Assembly (NCBI GenBank): GCA_037444845.1
Contig: JBBILQ010000011.1
Span: 1-57,561, forward strand
Length of the DNA stretch: 57,561 nt
Source: JARYMI01 sp037444845
GTDB lineage: Bacteria; Acidobacteriota; Aminicenantia; Aminicenantales; UBA8522
Reading direction: 5' to 3'
Translations under genes and position numbers: made by a program
In this document: positions 25,005-34,304 of the stretch, one piece after another
How the letters are laid out: the number at the start of each line of letters is the position of its first letter
Position numbering within the stretch: position 1 is the first letter of the stretch
The notes under the pieces: model-generated
The model's input: only the letters and a program-made list of their open reading frames with translations
Told to the model about the DNA's origin: nothing
Databases searched by the model: none

Positions 25005-25391
25005 CATTCACCTTTCTTGCCCGTTGGAAGCAAATCTGTGAACACGGCAGTCGGGATTTGAGCATTGAGGAGCGACTTCGAAGGTTTAGCCTTTCGGAGG
25101 CGGTTTTCGAGAGAAGCCGGCCTGGCGGCCGCGAGGACTGTCTGAGCACGCTTGGAATCTGGTGAGAAGCTTTATCTGGTCAGGAGCAATCTGAGAGGAG
25201 ATGAACAGACGTGCGAGTTCCGCAGCGCCGAGAAAAGCGCTTCTGAAACGGCGTCAAAAACCTGAGTGGAGCGACGAGATGCTCAGATCCCGACGAATCC
25301 GTCTCGTGATCACGGAAAAAAGGACGCTTACTTGCCCGTTCGCAAAATGGACGAATTTTCAAGAATCCACGTATAATACATACTAGCCATC
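25005..25391. other. Intergenic region upstream of mfd
   Basis: 387 nt with short open frames only (for example 25201-25386), none with a believable ribosome site or family match, and no tRNA-like fold seen by eye. The right end holds the mfd promoter. Confidence 0.5.
25348..25377 (+). promoter_or_regulatory. Promoter of mfd
   Basis: TGGACG (25348-25353), 18 nt spacer and perfect TATAAT (25372-25377). The -10 box ends 14 nt before the ATG at 25392, and there is no Shine-Dalgarno. Confidence 0.55.
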
Positions 25392-28300
25392 ATGAGTTTA
25401 GATTTTCTCGATGGAACCGCTGAATTCAAGCGGCTTCTTCTGGAAATTAATGAAGGCAGAAGACCCCTCCGGATCACCGGGCTGATTGAACCGGCCAAGC
25501 CCTATTTCCTGGCCTGCCTTGCTCAGAATATCGGCCGGCCGATCGTCATCATCCTGCCTCATTCACGGCCGCTTCATCGTCTTGAAGATCAATGCCGCTT
25601 CTTTTTTTCACAATTCTCTTTATCCATCGGCATTGAAACATTGTTCCCGTTGGCCGAAAATCCTTACCACGAGGTCTATCCATCTTTAGATGCCGTGGCC
25701 TCGCGGATGAAGGTATTCCGCCGGCTGATGCGGGCTCCGAGAGCCCCTTTTTTTCTGATCACCAACCTTTTTGGCCTGCTCAAGCCGTTCCCCTCTCCCG
25801 GCGATTTAAAGGGTTCATTCCAGGAGCTCGAAGAAGGGTCGAGCTTTGAGCGGGACAGGTTTCTTGAGCTTCTTTGCGAGTATGGCTATGTCAGGGAAGA
25901 CATCATCGCATCCCCGGGCGAATTTGCCTGGCGAGGCGCAGTTGTCGACGTTTTTTCTCCCTGGTCAAAGAACCCCTATCGCCTCGAGTTCAGCGGCGAC
26001 ACCGTGGCCTCGCTACGGGAATTCGATGCCTCGACCCAGCGGTCAGTAGCCAGAGTTTCCCGTATTCTTGTGCCCTCGTTGCGCGAATTCCCGGGGTCGG
26101 AAGATTTTGTGGACGGATGGGAAAAGCTCGCTTTGAAAGGAGGAGGCTTTTCTGGCCAAGAACTGAGAGATAAAATCGAGGCACTCAAACGGGGAGAATT
26201 TTTTCCCGGTTTCACTTTTCTCTCTCTCCTTGACGCCGAACGGTTTGTGCCGTTTACTCATTACCTCGGTGGCGCTCTTTACATCGTTGATGAACCTGAC
26301 CAGGTTGAAAAGGAATGGGGCGAAGCCGCTGAGGAGCTTGGCCGCCAATACGCTGAGCTCAAGGAAAGCAAGGCCTTCTGTCTTTCGCCGCATGAAATTT
26401 TTTCCTCTGATGCATGGGAAGAAGTGAAGCAGAGGGCTGTTTTTCTGGAGAGTTTTGCCTCACCTCAAGAAGGAAGGCTCTTCTCTTTCCCGTTTCAGTC
26501 TGTTCCCCGGTTTGAGAACCGCATCCCGTTTTTCCTCAAATATCTACGGAAAATGCAAAGGAACAGGGAGTACACCGCTGTGTATCTTTCCAACTCTGCG
26601 GTGAGAGAAAAGCTCGCCGGCCTCCTCTCTCAGAGTCGGATCAGATCTCGTCTTGAATCAAATTCATTGGCCTCAGCGAAACCTGGAGAAGTTCTGCTCC
26701 TCCTCGGGCATCTGGAGAAAGGCTTCGGTTATCCGGCGGAGAGAATATCCTATTTGGCGGAAAGAGATATTTTCACCGAAGAGAAAGTCATCATCAGCCG
26801 GACGCCTCGCCGGCCTTTTTTCTCCCAGTTCCAGGATCTTAAAGAGAATGACTATGTGGTCCATACGGATTATGGAATAGGCATTTTTAGGGGTCTGGCA
26901 GAGATTGAAGTAGATAGCCGCAGCAGGGAGTTTATGGAGATCGTCTACCAGGACGAAGACAAGCTCTACGTTCCGGTGGAAGATATGAACCTGGTCCAGA
27001 AGGTCTCAAGGGTTGGCGCGACTATGCCGATCCTCGATAAACTGGGAAGCGCCTCTTGGCTGAGGACGAAAGAGCGGACGACGAAAGCTGTCCAGAAGAT
27101 GGCTAAAGAGCTTCTGGAACTGTACGCCAGAAGAAAAGCCCTCAAGGGGTTTGCCTTCGGCCCGGCCGGCGCCTGGGAATCCGAATTTGACGGAACGTTT
27201 GAATACGAGGAGACAGAAGACCAGATGAGGGCGATTACGGAAATCAAGCAGGATATGGAATCTGACGCGCCGATGGACCGTCTTGTCTGCGGGGATGTCG
27301 GCTACGGTAAGACCGAAGTGGCGATGAGGGCCGCTTTCAAGGCCGTCATGGACGGCAAGCAGGTGGCCGTTCTCTGCCCGACGACGGTCTTGGCCAGCCA
27401 GCACTTGAAGAGTTTCCGGAACAGGATGGTGCTCTTCCCTGTTTGCGTTGAAGCCCTGACCAGGCTGCAATCGCCAAGCCAGCAGAAAAGGGTTGTCGAT
27501 GATTTGAAAAAAGGGCTTGTCGATGTGGTCATCGGGACACACAGGCTGTTGTCCAGGGACGTTGAGTTCCGTGACCTGGGGCTCTTGATTATCGACGAGG
27601 AGCAAAGGTTCGGGGTAAATCATAAAGAAAAGATTAAGCACTTCAAGGCGAACATCGATGTCTTGACCTTGACGGCCACGCCGATTCCACGGACGCTCAA
27701 CCTTTCCCTGTCAGGGCTCAGGGATATCAGCCTGATCGAGACTCCTCCCAAAGACCGGCTGGCCATCCATACCGTCGTCGCTCCTTTCGATAGAAACCTC
27801 ATCGCCGCGGCAATCAAAAAGGAGTTGGCTCGCCAGGGGCAAGTCTATTACATCCACAACAAGATCGAGGACATCGAGGATACGGCCGGCATGGTGGAAA
27901 AGCTTGTCCCTGAAGCCAAGGTCGTCTTCATTCATGGCCGGATGTCGGGAGCGGCTATCGAAAAAAGGATGATCGATTTTATCAAGGGCAAACACAATGT
28001 TCTGATCTCGACCACGATTATCGAAAACGGCATTGATATCCCTCTTGTCAACACCTTGGTCGTCGACCGGGCCGACCAATTTGGGCTTTCCCAGCTCTAC
28101 CAACTCCGGGGGCGAGTGGGCCGCTCGTCGCGCCAGGCTTTTGCTTACTTCCTCGTTCCTCCATTCTTTGAGCTGAATCGCCTGGCCAGGGAGAGGTTGA
28201 AAGCCCTCAAAGAGTTTAGCGAGCTGGGGTCAGGTTTTCGGCTGGCGGCCAAAGATTTGGAAATCAGAGGAGCGGGAAACCTGCTGGGAGCTCAGCAACA

Positions 28301-28814
28301 TGGCTACATGGAGGCTGTCGGGTTTGATTACTTCATGGAGCTTCTTGACCAGGTGATCAAGGAGCTGAGAGGAGAAAAGACCGAAGAGGTCAAGACCGAA
28401 ATCAATTTGCGGACGGACATCCGGGTACCTGAAGAGTATCTCCCCCAGATCAACCTGAGGCTGAACCTCTATAAACGCGTTTCATCCATCCAGGCTCTTG
28501 AAGAAATTAGCCAGATCAGAGAGGAAATCCACGACAGGTTCGGCCCGCTGCCGCCCAACGTCGAAAATCTTCTTCGCTACGGGGCCGTCAAGTTTTTTGC
28601 CCAGAAAAAAAGAATAAAATCCATCGACCGAATCGGCCGCAGGCTTGTCCTTAAGTTTTATCCTTCTTTTTCGATCGAGCCGGACCGGTTGACCCGTCTC
28701 ATGAGAAAGTTCGACGGCTCTCTAACCCCCCAGGGCGTTTTGACATTGCATCTTTTCCAGGAGACTGAAGGAGGAATGATGGATGAAACGGTCTTTATCT
28801 TGAAGGAGTTATAG
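25392..28814 (+). CDS. mfd: Transcription-repair coupling factor
   Basis: 1140 aa, full length. The N-terminal UvrB-homology modules are followed by the RNA polymerase interaction domain (about 480-540, LKENDYVVHTDYGIGIFRGL). The SF2 translocase has GDVGYGKTEVAMRA (Walker A, about 633-646), IIDEEQRFGV (DExx box), LTATPIPRTL and QLRGRVGRS (motif VI). The C-terminal module (about 990-1140) is present. It displaces stalled RNA polymerase and recruits UvrA. No stop, frameshift or missing domain was found. Confidence 0.98.
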   Translation: MSLDFLDGTAEFKRLLLEINEGRRPLRITGLIEPAKPYFLACLAQNIGRPIVIILPHSRPLHRLEDQCRFFFSQFSLSIGIETLFPLAENPYHEVYPSLDAVASRMKVFRRLMRAPRAPFFLITNLFGLLKPFPSPGDLKGSFQELEEGSSFERDRFLELLCEYGYVREDIIASPGEFAWRGAVVDVFSPWSKNPYRLEFSGDTVASLREFDASTQRSVARVSRILVPSLREFPGSEDFVDGWEKLALKGGGFSGQELRDKIEALKRGEFFPGFTFLSLLDAERFVPFTHYLGGALYIVDEPDQVEKEWGEAAEELGRQYAELKESKAFCLSPHEIFSSDAWEEVKQRAVFLESFASPQEGRLFSFPFQSVPRFENRIPFFLKYLRKMQRNREYTAVYLSNSAVREKLAGLLSQSRIRSRLESNSLASAKPGEVLLLLGHLEKGFGYPAERISYLAERDIFTEEKVIISRTPRRPFFSQFQDLKENDYVVHTDYGIGIFRGLAEIEVDSRSREFMEIVYQDEDKLYVPVEDMNLVQKVSRVGATMPILDKLGSASWLRTKERTTKAVQKMAKELLELYARRKALKGFAFGPAGAWESEFDGTFEYEETEDQMRAITEIKQDMESDAPMDRLVCGDVGYGKTEVAMRAAFKAVMDGKQVAVLCPTTVLASQHLKSFRNRMVLFPVCVEALTRLQSPSQQKRVVDDLKKGLVDVVIGTHRLLSRDVEFRDLGLLIIDEEQRFGVNHKEKIKHFKANIDVLTLTATPIPRTLNLSLSGLRDISLIETPPKDRLAIHTVVAPFDRNLIAAAIKKELARQGQVYYIHNKIEDIEDTAGMVEKLVPEAKVVFIHGRMSGAAIEKRMIDFIKGKHNVLISTTIIENGIDIPLVNTLVVDRADQFGLSQLYQLRGRVGRSSRQAFAYFLVPPFFELNRLARERLKALKEFSELGSGFRLAAKDLEIRGAGNLLGAQQHGYMEAVGFDYFMELLDQVIKELRGEKTEEVKTEINLRTDIRVPEEYLPQINLRLNLYKRVSSIQALEEISQIREEIHDRFGPLPPNVENLLRYGAVKFFAQKKRIKSIDRIGRRLVLKFYPSFSIEPDRLTRLMRKFDGSLTPQGVLTLHLFQETEGGMMDETVFILKEL

Positions 28815-28829
28815 GGGTTGGACTATAAT
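28800..28829 (+). promoter_or_regulatory. Promoter of the two peptidyl-prolyl isomerase genes
   Basis: TTGAAG (28800-28805), 18 nt spacer and perfect TATAAT (28824-28829). The -35 box is inside the end of mfd. The -10 box ends 17 nt before the ATG, and no Shine-Dalgarno is visible. Confidence 0.55.
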
Positions 28830-28846
28830 GGGCTGACACTGAACGC

Positions 28847-29836
28847 ATGAAGATTAGCCGGACGCGACTGAATGGACAGAGCTGTCTCCTTGGAGTTCTG
28901 GCGGCGCTCATTCTCCTTGGCTCAAGTTGCGGGCAGAAAAAATCTCCCGAGTCAAAAGAACAACAGGTTTCAGGGGAGAAAAAAACAGGAGACCTGATCA
29001 TCCTCAAGGTTGGAGGGCAATCTTATCACGAGTCAGATTTTCAAAAATATGTGCGCAACATTTTTGGCGACGGCACCGACAAATTAGAGGCGGCGACGTT
29101 GAGTTACCTTTTCGATGAATTTTTTGTGTCCAGGCTTCTGTTGCGGGCTGCTGTCGATCGAGGGATCACTGTTTCCCCGGCGGAGAAAAACGAATACCTG
29201 GCCAGACTCGAGCGGGAAGAAGAAGCAGGGGAAATGCCCAGGCCTCTGTGGGAACCCGATTCAGGAGAAATATCAGATAAAATCATGATCGAGAAATACC
29301 TTCTTCCGCTTGTCCAGGACGTCAGGGTAGAAGACGTCGAAGTCCAGCGTTACTACGAACTCCACAAGAGCGAGTTTTTTCTCCCCGATCGGGTCCAGGC
29401 AAGTCAGATTCTTCTCCCCACCGAAGCTGAAGCCATAGACATCTGGGAGAAGGTGAAGTCGGCTTCGGAAGAGGATTTCAGGAGGGCAGCTCGGGCGCAT
29501 TCTATCGGGTCAGAATCGTCTAACGGGGGAATAATGGGCGTTTTCCAGCGGGGTCAGCTTCCCCTGGAAATGGAGACGGTGGTCTTTTCGCTCAGGGAAG
29601 GCGAGGTAAGCCCTGTGATTGAGTCTTCTTATGGTTTTCATCTTTTTCGGCTTGACAGGAAGTTAGAGCCAGAGTGGATTTCTCTTGAAGAGGCTTCGGC
29701 CTCGATCCGGCGCAAGCTCCTGGACCTGAAGATCAAACAGGCTGTTTCCCAGCACATTCAGAGCCTGGAAGAACGACTGGAATGGCAGGTTTTTCCTGAG
29801 AATTTGCCTTTTCCTTATCAGAGGATTGAAGAATGA
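28847..29836 (+). CDS. Lipoprotein peptidyl-prolyl isomerase (parvulin, PrsA/SurA-like)
   Basis: 329 aa. A type II signal ends in LLGSSC, with the lipidated Cys at 28, and is followed by a charged linker. There is a SurA-like N-terminal helical domain, then a PpiC parvulin domain at about 175-275 (VQASQILLPTEAEA, SNGGIMGVFQRGQLPLEME, VIESSYGFHLFRLD). It should fold outer-membrane or secreted proteins in the periplasm, anchored to a membrane. Its stop overlaps the next isomerase gene by 4 nt (ATGA), so the two are co-translated. Confidence 0.9.
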   Translation: MKISRTRLNGQSCLLGVLAALILLGSSCGQKKSPESKEQQVSGEKKTGDLIILKVGGQSYHESDFQKYVRNIFGDGTDKLEAATLSYLFDEFFVSRLLLRAAVDRGITVSPAEKNEYLARLEREEEAGEMPRPLWEPDSGEISDKIMIEKYLLPLVQDVRVEDVEVQRYYELHKSEFFLPDRVQASQILLPTEAEAIDIWEKVKSASEEDFRRAARAHSIGSESSNGGIMGVFQRGQLPLEMETVVFSLREGEVSPVIESSYGFHLFRLDRKLEPEWISLEEASASIRRKLLDLKIKQAVSQHIQSLEERLEWQVFPENLPFPYQRIEE

Positions 29837-30807
29837 TAAGCACAAAAAGCTCAGCGATTTTTCTGGTCATCTTCATTAGCTTGTTCGGGAGCGGCGCCAG
29901 CGAAATCGTCGAAGAGATCATCGCTATCGTGAACGATGACATCATCACGTTTTCTCAATACAAGGAATATCATGATTCGCTGTATCAAATGCTCAGGGCT
30001 CAACTTCAGGGAGAAGAGTTTGAGAAGCAATACTCAAGGATGAAGGGGGAAATCCTGGACAGCATGATCACCGACCTCCTCCTTCTCCAGTTGGCCAAGG
30101 AGAAACGGCTCAATGTGACAGAGCAGGTGCGGGCAACTATTGAGCAAATCAAGAAAGAGAACCACATTGAGTCGGATGAACAACTGCGCCGGGAGCTCAA
30201 CCGCCAGGGAATGGACTACGAGCAATGGCTGAAGCAGCTTGAAGAAAACTTCCTGCGGCAGGCCCTTGTCTTTACTGAGGTTGACCGGAGCATCGTCATT
30301 GAAGATTCGCAGTCTGTGAACTACTACAAGTCCCATTCAGAGGAATTTGTGGAGCCGGAAGAATACAAGCTCCGTGCCATCTACCTCTCTTCTGACGAGA
30401 GAGGCAAGGAAGAACTTCAAACTCTGATGAAGGAGATCGAGAACAAAACTAAAGCCGGGGACGATTTCGGAGCGTTGGCGGGTCAATACTCCGACGGGCC
30501 CATCAGAGAAAGCCAGGGCGACCTGGGAACATTGAAGAAGGGAGAACTTGACGCAACGCTACAGGCGGCTATCGCGAGCTTGAAGCCAGGCGAAACAGCG
30601 GCCTGGGTTCAGGCCAAGGCCGGATGGTATCTGCTTAAACTTGAGGGGAAAAAAGACAGCCGCCTCAAATCATTTGAAGAAGTCAAGCAAGAGATCGAAG
30701 AGAAAATTTTCTCAGAGATGCGAACCCAGAAGCTGAAAGAGTTTCTCAAAGAAATCAAAAAAAAGAGTTATATCAAAATCCTCAAAGCGAACCCGCTTAA
30801 CCTGTGA
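29833..30807 (+). CDS. Periplasmic peptidyl-prolyl isomerase (SurA-like)
   Basis: 324 aa. A signal sequence (FLVIFISLFGSGAS) precedes EIVEEIIAIVNDDIITFSQ, the standard start of SurA proteins. A helical chaperone domain follows, with one parvulin domain at about 175-280 (YKLRAIYLSSDERGKEEL, SQGDLGTLKKGELD, AGWYLLKLE). It likely escorts beta-barrel proteins to the outer membrane. It is the second of two parvulins in the operon and is soluble, whereas the first is lipidated. Confidence 0.9.
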   Translation: MISTKSSAIFLVIFISLFGSGASEIVEEIIAIVNDDIITFSQYKEYHDSLYQMLRAQLQGEEFEKQYSRMKGEILDSMITDLLLLQLAKEKRLNVTEQVRATIEQIKKENHIESDEQLRRELNRQGMDYEQWLKQLEENFLRQALVFTEVDRSIVIEDSQSVNYYKSHSEEFVEPEEYKLRAIYLSSDERGKEELQTLMKEIENKTKAGDDFGALAGQYSDGPIRESQGDLGTLKKGELDATLQAAIASLKPGETAAWVQAKAGWYLLKLEGKKDSRLKSFEEVKQEIEEKIFSEMRTQKLKEFLKEIKKKSYIKILKANPLNL

Positions 30808-30810
30808 GGC

Positions 30811-31368
30811 TCAGAGGATAAAGACCGCAGCCGCCAGGGCCGTCGTCCAGAGCCCTTTCTTTCCCTTGGTGGTCTGGGTGATGCTCCGGGTTCTGACAAT
30901 CAAGCCTGTCGCTATTTTGTAGACTTTTTCTTTTTTTTCATCGCTCCAGATCTGGCTGATGTCGAAATTTTCGCCCAGGGTTGTGGCCAACATGTACGCA
31001 GCCAACTGTTCAGCGTAATGGCCGGCTTCCTTCTCATTCTGGCCGAAGCTATGGTGCTCGGAGAGGTAGCCGTAATGGATGGGATTGTTCGGGATGGCCA
31101 GGCCTATTGACGCAGAGATAAGACGATGAGCCTCGTTGGTTGAGTTTTCGCTCATAACCAGGAAGACAATTTGGCCTGGCTGGAGAGATTTCAGGCCTTC
31201 TTCTTTGGGAATGAGCTTGCAAGAGGGCGGAAAAATGCTCGACGTTTTGACCAGGTTGAACGGTGCGATGCCCGCGTCCCGGAGCGCTTGCTCAAAGCTG
31301 GCCAGTTTTTCCTTGTGCTGGCCTCTTCCCTTTGTGATAAAAAGGCGAGAGGGGATGGTTTTGCTCAT
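30811..31368 (-). CDS. pdaD: Pyruvoyl-dependent arginine decarboxylase
   Basis: 185 aa. NLVKTSSIFPP contains the Ser43-Ser44 pair at which the family self-cleaves to create the pyruvoyl cofactor; PGQIVFLVMSENSTNE, HYGYLSEHH and RTRSITQTT match the PvlArgDC family. It converts arginine to agmatine, either for polyamine synthesis or acid resistance. No agmatinase or agmatine/arginine antiporter is nearby. AAAGG lies just ahead of its ATG. It is convergent with the SurA-like gene (3-nt gap). Confidence 0.92.
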   Translation of the reverse strand: MSKTIPSRLFITKGRGQHKEKLASFEQALRDAGIAPFNLVKTSSIFPPSCKLIPKEEGLKSLQPGQIVFLVMSENSTNEAHRLISASIGLAIPNNPIHYGYLSEHHSFGQNEKEAGHYAEQLAAYMLATTLGENFDISQIWSDEKKEKVYKIATGLIVRTRSITQTTKGKKGLWTTALAAAVFIL

Positions 31369-31392
31369 GAGGTGCCTTTCTTCTGAAAGGAT

Positions 31393-31935
31393 TTATCGAT
31401 CTTCCTTTTTTTCCACGCCCACAGGCTCAGGCTCTTTGAAGTCTATCGTGCGGGAAATTTCGTACTCCCCGAGGATAATGTGCGGAGAGCCCTTCGACTG
31501 GATAAAAAGTCTGCAGATGACGATCCTCCACTGGGGGTTGTCTTTGAAAGAAGCCAAGGTTTTCCCCTCAACACCGAAGTTGCTTTTCAGGGTAATGACA
31601 TGGCTTTTTTCGCCTGGCATGATGGGGTCTTTGCGGATGGCGGCGAGGAAATTATCGCCGAGGTTCTCCAACTCGTCTTTGAACTTGAAAATTGCGTTAA
31701 AATTCAGGTAGTTGAGTGGCTTGTCTGAAACGTTCTTGACCCGAAAGGAAAAGGACGGGACGAGGATGAGTTTCGGAGGCCAGGGGTGATAGGCTTTGGC
31801 CACCCATTTGGTCTCGACGTCCTCGATCACGACAGAATTCTTGATTTCGTCGGGCGCGATAGATTTGCAGGAGGGGCCGAAGCACAGGATCAGGGCCGTT
31901 GCCGGAAGAACAAACAGGGAGTTTGTTGTTTTCAT
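31393..31935 (-). CDS. Lipoprotein of unknown function
   Basis: 180 aa. The signal ends in CFGPSC, with a lipidation Cys at 23. The mature part (FSFRVKNVSDKPLNYLNFNAIFKF, IMPGEKSHVITLKS, IILGEYEISRTIDF) is a beta-rich, single-domain protein recalling FxLYD or DUF-type immunoglobulin-like folds found in bacterial envelope lipoproteins. AAGGAGATCAGAA precedes the ATG, so the start is sound. It lies 24 nt upstream of the arginine decarboxylase and may be co-transcribed with it. Confidence 0.75.
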   Translation of the reverse strand: MKTTNSLFVLPATALILCFGPSCKSIAPDEIKNSVVIEDVETKWVAKAYHPWPPKLILVPSFSFRVKNVSDKPLNYLNFNAIFKFKDELENLGDNFLAAIRKDPIMPGEKSHVITLKSNFGVEGKTLASFKDNPQWRIVICRLFIQSKGSPHIILGEYEISRTIDFKEPEPVGVEKKEDR

Positions 31936-31994
31936 TTCTGATCTCCTTTTTTTTCTACTATAATAGATGACGCCAAATTATTCAATTCCAGTTG

Positions 31995-33131
31995 TCACCA
32001 GACGATCCGGGATGCAAAAACGGGCTCGACGTCGTATGTCCTAAACAGGTGAATATTTTCTTTGAGGGCGCGGAGAGTTTCAGGAAAGGGATGACCGATG
32101 CCGACGCCTTTTCCGGTTTCTTGAGAGAGTTTGAGCAGTTCAACGAGCTTTCGCGCGGAAAAATCCACGCCCACTGTGGAATCCAGAAAAACGTTGCGGT
32201 AGGCCGAACGGAGGCCCATTTGCTTGGCAAGCTCATAAGCAATGGAGTTGGCCGTTGTCCGGCTGTCCACGAAAAAGAGATTTCGCTCGGCCAGCACGCC
32301 CAAGATCGTCCTCATGATCGGCTCGTTCTGGGTGATTTTCGAACCCATATGATTATTGACGCCTTTAATGAAGGGGACTCGTCCTAAGAAATCTTCCGTT
32401 AGAATGCTGACATCTTCGTTCGACATGCCCGAATGAATGATGCCAAAGGCGCCGTCATTCCCTTCTTGATAGTTGATTGATTCGCAGGGAAGATGAAGCA
32501 TGACTTCCAGGCCTCTTTCGTTGGCTTTTTTAGCCGTTTCTCGGGCGAGAGGGCTCAAGGGCAGGATGGAAACTGTGATGGGGATATTCAGGTCGCAAAT
32601 TTCTTGAAGGGCTTCCAGGCTGAACCCCATGTCGTCAATCACGATAGCTGCCCTGTTCCTGGCCAGAGGAGGCGGGCCAACCATTTCTTCCGGAACGGGA
32701 CGCTGACAGCTAAAAAGGAGGGAAAGTTTTTCTTGTTTTTTTCCCCTGATTATCCACGTGAATGTGATCTCTTCGCGATCTCCTTTTTCTTCTTTGCGCA
32801 CGGTTGCATCGTGTTTGGAAAGCCGATTTTCCAGGTCAGTCGCTAGGCTGGCGTACAAATCGAGGGGAAGGATGATGCGAAACTCGTCAGCTCCCGATCT
32901 GTCTTTGGAAAGCTGTGCGGCCGTCCGGGGAAGGCCGTGTTTCTCAAGAGAGTTGAGGATAACCTCGGCCAGCAGGGGCTGAGGTTCGGCCGCTTCTTCT
33001 TTGGGAGAAATCCAAGAAAAGAATAACGAGCGTTCTCCTTTTTCCAAAGCCAGATAGTCCAGGCCCAGGCTTGAAAGAATAGCCAGGACGATGAAGGCGA
33101 GATAAAGATGGCCGGTTCGACCTGATGTCAT
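31995..33131 (-). CDS. yibQ: Divergent polysaccharide deacetylase (YibQ family)
   Basis: 378 aa. An N-terminal membrane segment (LAFIVLAILSSLGLDYLALE) and a linker region lead to a NodB-like domain at about 165-378. AIVIDDMGFS, MLHLPCESINY, NNHMGSKITQN and FFVDSRTT are the divergent deacetylase motifs, with the paired Asp and the His seen in active carbohydrate esterases. It is 3 nt from the CtpA-like gene. EnvC, CtpA and YibQ genes are neighbours in many Gram-negative genomes and relate to septal peptidoglycan splitting. Confidence 0.88.
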   Translation of the reverse strand: MTSGRTGHLYLAFIVLAILSSLGLDYLALEKGERSLFFSWISPKEEAAEPQPLLAEVILNSLEKHGLPRTAAQLSKDRSGADEFRIILPLDLYASLATDLENRLSKHDATVRKEEKGDREEITFTWIIRGKKQEKLSLLFSCQRPVPEEMVGPPPLARNRAAIVIDDMGFSLEALQEICDLNIPITVSILPLSPLARETAKKANERGLEVMLHLPCESINYQEGNDGAFGIIHSGMSNEDVSILTEDFLGRVPFIKGVNNHMGSKITQNEPIMRTILGVLAERNLFFVDSRTTANSIAYELAKQMGLRSAYRNVFLDSTVGVDFSARKLVELLKLSQETGKGVGIGHPFPETLRALKENIHLFRTYDVEPVFASRIVW

Positions 33132-33134
33132 AGA

Positions 33135-34271
33135 TCAAGGCGCAGAAATAAGGCTTTGGGTCTTTTTGATATAAGAAGCAGAGCTCAGGTCTTTGGCGTC
33201 GACGTGAATATCGGGTTCAACTCCTTGCCCCCATAGCTTGACTCCGGAGTCAAGACAGAAGATGGCGGAAGTGAGGAGAACGGAAGTGCCATCCTTGAGC
33301 ATAAGAAATTCGTTCTCAGCGGCTAAGCCGAGAGTGGGCAAACCAACGATTTTGGCCCTATTGTTTTTCTTGAGAACCGCGGCAACGGCTTCGGCCGGTC
33401 CTAAGGTTGCCTGGCTGACCCAGACCACTAACGGGATGGCTGGGAGGGCGGGTTCCTCAAGGGAAGAAAAGACCTCTCTTTTTCCCCCTTTCTTCTCAAG
33501 GTAGCCGATTGACTCGGCTTTCAGGAAAAGGTTGACGAGCTGACGGGCTTCTTCGAAACTGCCTTCCTGACAGGTGCGCATATCCAGCACCAACGGTTTC
33601 TTCTTCTTATCGAGAGTCGGAATGACTTTTGTTCTTAGGATCGTCAGACAGGGAGGAGCCAGCCTGGATATCCTGATGATGCCGCTGGTCCCCCTGAGGG
33701 GGGAATATGGTAACGGCTCTGCCAGAAGAGATGTTCTCTCAACCTTCACTTCAAAAGTCTTGTCTTCCCGGAGCATTTTGAGTTCCACTGGTTCTTCCCC
33801 TTTGCCCCTGACAGAGAGGTTCACTTCGGCCAGGCTCATGGGAGGAGTGGACAGCCCGTTGATTTCGGTGATGGCGTCTCCCAACATCAGTTCCGCCTTT
33901 TCAGCCGGGGAGCCTTCGACAAGCCCGACCACGACGGGGAAAGCGCCGTATTTCTTGAACAAAATTAAGCCTGGCTCTTTATACAAGCCTTGCTTTTGTT
34001 CCAAGTAACGCGCTGTGTTCTCTTTGTCGAGGTAGCCAGAACAACTGTCCAGAGAATTGACCAGCCCCTTGAAAGAGCCTTCGATGGCCTTGAGGGGGGC
34101 CAATTCTTCGATGTAGTCGTTGCGGATGTGCCGCAAGACAGTTTCCAGCAGGTAGAGATTCTTGGGGGGAGAAGAGAGAGCAGAAATTCCCCTGATCGAG
34201 CTTTTTTCGGCCAGAAACAGCAAGGGGGCGAGGAGAATCACGCCGATGAAAAAAACTTTCTTCTTTTTCAC
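33135..34271 (-). CDS. CtpA-like S41 family protein lacking the catalytic Ser and Lys
   Basis: 378 aa. It has an N-terminal signal or anchor (KVFFIGVILLAPLLFLAE), an N-terminal helical domain with DSCSGYLD, a PDZ domain (GLILFKKYGAFPVVVGLVEG, SPAEKAELMLGDAITEINGL) and an S41 core ending in GVKLWGQGVEPDIHVDAKD. In active C-terminal processing proteases the core has SASASE and, 25 residues after the catalytic Ser, the Lys of GEPTFGKG. Here these positions read TLGPAE and GLPTLGLA, that is, Ser to Gly and Lys to Leu at the same 25-residue spacing. It is therefore most likely a non-catalytic scaffold or binder between the EnvC and YibQ genes. Confidence 0.85.
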   Translation of the reverse strand: MKKKKVFFIGVILLAPLLFLAEKSSIRGISALSSPPKNLYLLETVLRHIRNDYIEELAPLKAIEGSFKGLVNSLDSCSGYLDKENTARYLEQKQGLYKEPGLILFKKYGAFPVVVGLVEGSPAEKAELMLGDAITEINGLSTPPMSLAEVNLSVRGKGEEPVELKMLREDKTFEVKVERTSLLAEPLPYSPLRGTSGIIRISRLAPPCLTILRTKVIPTLDKKKKPLVLDMRTCQEGSFEEARQLVNLFLKAESIGYLEKKGGKREVFSSLEEPALPAIPLVVWVSQATLGPAEAVAAVLKKNNRAKIVGLPTLGLAAENEFLMLKDGTSVLLTSAIFCLDSGVKLWGQGVEPDIHVDAKDLSSASYIKKTQSLISAP

Positions 34272-34304
34272 AAAATGGACTTTCGCAATTAACTATTAAT
34301 TTTA

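Noticed and set aside
25201..25386. 61-codon frame with GAGGAG directly before ATG
   Set aside because: The ribosome site has no spacer, the peptide is basic and low in family features, and the frame overlaps the mfd promoter.
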